Shown here piece by piece: positions 54,175 to 64,000 of a stretch of 64,000 nt of DNA; position 1 is the stretch's first letter, and each line of letters opens with the position of its first letter. The stretch is from Xiphias gladius (lineage: Eukaryota > Chordata > Actinopteri > Istiophoriformes > Xiphiidae), in assembly GCF_016859285.1 (NCBI RefSeq), contig NC_053422.1, positions 15,843,501-15,907,500 on the forward strand. Reading direction: 5' to 3'. The translations under genes and the position numbers were made by a program. The notes beneath the pieces were generated by a model. That model made no database searches and was not told where the DNA came from. It saw only the letters and a program-made list of their open reading frames with translations.

Positions 54175-54913
54175 CCACTGTTCATTGCAGTATGGGAAGA
54201 TTTGATATTTCTTCACGTTGACTCTGAGATTGTGGACCAACACTACATCTGATGAGGAGACGAATTCTTTAGCTAATCCAACAAGCAAAAGTTAAATTGC
54301 TCCGACTGAAGATGGACACATCAAATCCTCACAGATGTTTGATGTTTCTGCATACTTTGAATTTGATTCGTTTGATATTTAAAAACAAAAACACATGACG
54401 TAACGGTATTTAACCAATCAGTGGTTTGACATTTCTTCTACAGTATTAAGAGGTATCACCATGAGTGCAAAAGAATCAGCACCATCGACAGCGAATAAGA
54501 CAAGCTGCAATTCGTCCCGGCCACAACTATGACTTGAAGTTACATCACAGACGCTAGGAAAGCTCAAATCACATTCTGGTCTGAGTGAAAGTGCAGCATG
54601 TTGGCACTGTGATCTGTTTAACCGACACTGATATGTTTTTCAGAGAACAGTGAAAAAGGCGGAGACTACGAAATAACTATACGTCGACCTTAACAACGGT
54701 TGGTATAGTTACATCTATGACTAAAAGCACGTACAGTATGATCATGACTATAACTATAAACAACAGCGTGCGAGTCAAGTTTCCCACTTAACCGAACTAT
54801 ATTATGATACCAAGCAAACAGTACACACGCAGTGACTGAACTAAGTGATGAACGAACAAATTAATAACACTACCAGCTGAAACAAGCCAGGGTTTTCACA
54901 AAAAAGCTCTTAC
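54175..54913. other. Spacer between exons A4 and A3
   Basis: Non-coding, with an RE1 site at 54475-54495. Nothing else recognised. Confidence 0.55.
54475..54495 (+). promoter_or_regulatory. RE1/NRSE site, moderately diverged
   Basis: ATCAGCACCATCGACAGCGA plus A; one change in the right half-site (TCGACAG for TGGACAG). It lies 301 bp upstream of the A3 CTCF-like element and 419 bp 3' of A4. Confidence 0.65.
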
Positions 54914-57289
<2,376 letters not shown>

Positions 57290-57459
57290 CAGTAGTCATT
57301 CACAATATCAAAACTGCATCGCAATGATCGAATACAAGACGTCCATGTGTGAAATTATTCATCCTCCTCCTACAACGTCTTACATGAGGGGGAGCAGAGT
57401 ATTTCCAAAGGCAGCAGTAAGCTCACAAGCGACTGTGTTAATATCGAAGTGGGGAAGCT

Positions 57460-57542
57460 ATGAAGGGGTGGAACCAAAATATAATGACGACAAGCACATG
57501 TAATGCTGATTTTTTTTTCCATTACACTGACACCATGCGATC
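57460..57542 (-). promoter_or_regulatory. Promoter of A4: CTCF-like element plus TTGTCGTCA and GGTTCCACC boxes
   Basis: Minus strand 57542-57524 GATCGCATGGTGTCAGTGT; GCTTGTCGTCA at 57495-57485; TATATTTTGGTTCCACCCC down to about 57465. The TATATTTT between them might act as a TATA-like box in this copy only. Confidence 0.68.
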
Positions 57543-58908
57543 TGATTTCTCACTGCAGAAAATCAAACAGCCAATAGCACATTAGTGTAATGGCAGATTG
57601 TGTTTATGCGTTTTTAGTAGAGTATTTATCTCGAAACACTACCCAAAAATAGTGGGGTGAACGGAAGTAGATGAGGAAGCTGCTCACTCTTCACACAAAG
57701 CCCCCCTCTAAATAAACAGAAAACCAGTCTTGTCAAAATGTTGAGAAGATTCAACCTAACAAATGGCAATATATTCACGGGATATGGTAAAGCTGCATGG
57801 GTTAAAAAACAAACTGGAATAACGTCACTGGGGTCTGGTTCATCGTTTAGGAACCAACGCTTACTGGGAAATGAGAGAGAGGATGTTCAGCACCATGGAC
57901 GGGGATTGCCACTAACTTTACTGCTGTCCAGCTACATTTAGTGATAGTATTAAATTTCCAGTTTGTTAAAAATGCATCATCAACGCCGGCCTCTTTTCAC
58001 TTCTTCTGGCCTATCATATCTCACACACATCTCTGCGTAGGGGTTTTCATTTCGCGTTGTCTATCGCAAGATAGGGAGTTAGGTATAATGAAGGTCTGCT
58101 GAAGTATCCAAAAATAGGCCGGCTTTTGTATGTTTGAGGGAAAGTTCTCCTCATCTAATAAAATCGTATGAAATACGGTTTCACGGTCAGTTACGTCTGC
58201 AATTTCTAAATATCCGTCAAGTGTAAAAGAGTAGAAGAAGGTCAAAAGACGTTATGAATTGAAAGATTAAGTGTTTCAGTCTGCTTCGCTGTTTATAACA
58301 ACCGATTCCAGATTAATCTCTGTACTGTAAAAGAAAATGTGTCCTGAAACGACATAGGATCAAAATTATCAAGCAAAAATAAAGAGTAGGCGAAGGATCC
58401 AACGCCATACATTTCAAAAGGCTCCAAATAAAATGGTCAGCAGACACGCCACAACTGTTATAAATAATTGTTTGCTCCAAATTATTTCAATAGTAACGAA
58501 TCTGAAATACGAATTTAAGTTCACTGTTAAGTCATCAAGAGCTTTCTCTGGGTTTAACCACGATCACGATGTTTCCACTGTCTTAAGTGAAACGTTTTAT
58601 TTACTTCAGCAACTTCACCATGCTTTAATGAGTTCGTCCCTGCGTTCATATGATGTAGGAAACAATAAATAAATAAAAACTGGACATGAAAACTTTTCAA
58701 ATACATTCATTATAAACGTATCGGCAAATAACTTTTAAGTAAACATTTTGAGGATATCATCTGTTGAATATGAAAGTTTTGCCAGATATACTGATTTCAA
58801 ATAGCAGGTTACCCAAAAAACATATTTCTAAACGTCCACGTTATAACGTGCTTATATATGATTGTACTTCCTTTGAAGAGCAAATAAGCTTGTTTAAATT
58901 TCCCTTAC
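57543..58908. other. Spacer between exons A5 and A4
   Basis: 1.4 kb non-coding with an RE1 site at 57886-57906. Short frames on both strands show no recognisable protein. Confidence 0.55.
57886..57906 (+). promoter_or_regulatory. RE1/NRSE site
   Basis: TTCAGCACCATGGACGGGGA plus T. The left half and GGAC are perfect, the last bases diverge. 344 bp upstream of the A4 CTCF-like element, 1.0 kb 3' of A5. Confidence 0.7.
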
Positions 58909-61284
<2,376 letters not shown>

Positions 61285-61433
61285 CAGTAATCCATCACAG
61301 CAACAATAACCAGGTTTTAAAGACAGAATCCAGCGCTTCCATAGATACACATATCCACTATCTTCCTAACTAGGCAGAAATGGTGGCAAACAATACGAGA
61401 AGAAAAAGCTAATGCCGAAGTGTGAATGTTGTG

Positions 61434-61509
61434 AAGAGGTGGAACCAAATAGCAATGACGACAAGCGCGCGCACTGCTGACTTCTGACATTACACTGACA
61501 CCATGCGAC
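61434..61509 (-). promoter_or_regulatory. Promoter of A5: CTCF-like element plus TTGTCGTCA and GGTTCCACC boxes
   Basis: Minus strand 61509-61492 GTCGCATGGTGTCAGTGT; GCTTGTCGTCA at 61466-61456; TATTTGGTTCCACCTC down to about 61436. 172-225 bp upstream of the chosen ATG. Confidence 0.68.
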
Positions 61510-63087
61510 AAAACCTCTCACTGCAGAAAAATACTTCCCAGGGTTTTTAGCACATTAGATAAATGGTAAACTGTTCCGTAGCTGACTGCGATTCTCTGAC
61601 CAAAGAGAGGAGGTATCTGAAAGAGACGAGGAGGTATTCTCATTGTCAGTTAACAGGCACACAAAAATGTTCCTCCTAATAAAAAAAATAAAAAACAGGC
61701 CGCTCAAAACGTTTTGATTATTCTGCTGTCATTTGCCAATAGTACGTATTTTATGCGATTACCTTGTGTGGATTAAATTACTGAGATTGTAATATTTTGT
61801 GGTTTGAATTTTGTTATATTTTATGAAGACATATTCGAAAATAAGACCAAAAACTTTCAGCACCATGGAAAGAGATTACAACTGACTGCAGCCGAGTCTA
61901 GCTACATTTGGTTAAAGTAATGTCCATCTCTTTCAAGTTTATTGTACAACAGTGCAACATAAACTCCAGCATAATTAATTTTTCTCATGCTTCCACTTTG
62001 TAGCCACGTAGAGAGTTCACATTCGGTATCGTTATGTATGCGTATCGTGTGGGTATTGTAACATTGCTGATGCAGCATGCTACCATAACTGAAGCAGGTC
62101 AAGTCTCGTTGGCTGGAAGCATGACTCTTATCATCTTGACGCACAAGCAACAATAACTGAATTGTAACTACACAGTAGTAACATCCGCGATTTTAGAGAT
62201 CCTACACGTGTAAGTATAACTGTGTGAAAATCGGAAGACCGGTAAAGAAAGACAATAAATTACTAGAAAAAAAACAACTTAACATTGCAACACAGAGGCG
62301 ATGAAGGATTAATCACATCATGGTCTGTAAGACGTGGAAAACAGCAACGAGTGCGCAAAGTCAAAACTGTATATAAGAGAAATGAGAATGGTGATAAGTC
62401 CTTTAAAACTAGTGACAACACTGGTTAACTAGAATTACCATATTAATGCTCACTCACTGTTAATTTTTAACCAGGCAAAGGTTAACCTCTGTTTCTATAA
62501 AAGAAATTGTGTCGTTGAAATGAGAAAGGATCACACCGGCAATGTAAAACAAAAGTACAGCCAATGCATTTAATGCCATATTTTGCAAAGCCATACCACA
62601 GCCCCATAAAGTCGCAAAGCAATGTATGCTTGTAGTAAGAAAAACCAGCACGTCAAAGACTCAGCAAACACACCCCAGTTTCTCACGAAACTTAGCCCCA
62701 TCTCATAAATTTCTTTCATATGCAACTAATGTAAAATATGAGTTTACATTCACTTATAAGAGTTGGTGTCAGTCCAGAACCACAATGTTTCCCCTAATCT
62801 CAACCAAGTATTTTTATTATTTGCCAAAACTTCTCAGTTTCTTAAAGATGTACTTTCAACAAAGGGTAGGAAAGGGATTTAAAACATGGACAGTAAGAAC
62901 TTTCCGGATACGTCAATTTTAACCGTAATTGAGAAAAAAGCATTTGAGGTGGAATTTTGCAAATATTGTTGAATATTAAAGTTTTCCTCATATGTTAACA
63001 AAAACACGTAGGTTACCCTGAAACATATATTGCTGAATACCTGCAAGTAATTTTTGAAACAAATAATCTTGTTTGAATTTCCCTTAC
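61510..63087. other. Spacer between exons A6 and A5
   Basis: 1.6 kb non-coding with an RE1 site at 61856-61876. No exon or mobile element recognised. Confidence 0.55.
61856..61876 (+). promoter_or_regulatory. RE1/NRSE site
   Basis: TTCAGCACCATGGAAAGAGA plus T. Perfect left half; right half GGAAAGAGAT is weaker than consensus. 347 bp upstream of the A5 CTCF-like element. Confidence 0.65.

Positions 63088-64000
<913 letters not shown>

Overview
The window is part of a clustered protocadherin (Pcdh) locus of a vertebrate, almost certainly a teleost fish. Evidence: fourteen large single-exon reading frames of about 790 codons, all on the minus strand, each with a signal peptide, six cadherin (EC) repeats, one membrane helix and a short cytoplasmic tail that ends exactly at a GT splice donor with no stop codon. 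That is the variable-exon layout of Pcdh clusters. Very strong homogenisation of the 3' halves of the exons, AT-rich spacers and CA/TA microsatellites fit a teleost. I cannot name the species.

Transcription runs right to left, so the right edge is upstream. Region 1 (43.9-64.0 kb) holds six variable exons of one type (A6 at the right edge, partial, down to A1). Their tails contain MSIGSTIVPGSHANTLVLPD, and EC1 looks Pcdh-alpha-like. Region 2 (25.5-43.4 kb) is an 18 kb stretch without a recognisable coding exon; if the right group is alpha, the alpha constant exons should lie here, but I could not see them. Region 3 (1-25.1 kb) holds eight variable exons of a second type (G8 down to G1, the last cut by the left edge). 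Their tails contain [20 protein letters not shown], and EC1 looks gamma-like; their constant exons would lie beyond the left edge.

Each variable exon has its own promoter with a CTCF-like conserved sequence element oriented with transcription. Eleven RE1/NRSF (REST) sites are scattered one per gene interval. The gamma-type promoters also share a GGCTCCTCCCAG box and a CTTTGTTACAAAG palindrome; three alpha-type promoters share a GCTTGTCGTCA box. In the known system, one promoter is chosen per chromosome by CTCF/cohesin looping to a distal enhancer, the first exon is spliced to shared constant exons, and the EC1-EC4 parts give homophilic neuronal identity while EC5, EC6 and the tail are kept alike.

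Most unusual items: (1) G2 is a mini-protocadherin that lost exactly EC2-EC4 (960 bp, in frame) by joining two copies of a 12-bp DVNDN-coding word. (2) Exon A2 has a 3' half and 3' flank copied from A3, with its likely old 3' end left behind as an orphan fragment with a splice donor, the patch flanked by a 24-bp direct repeat. (3) There is a dense RE1 array. (4) A CTCF-like site in the 18 kb gap is convergent with the right-group promoters. (5) EC1-EC4 are mosaic among neighbouring exons.
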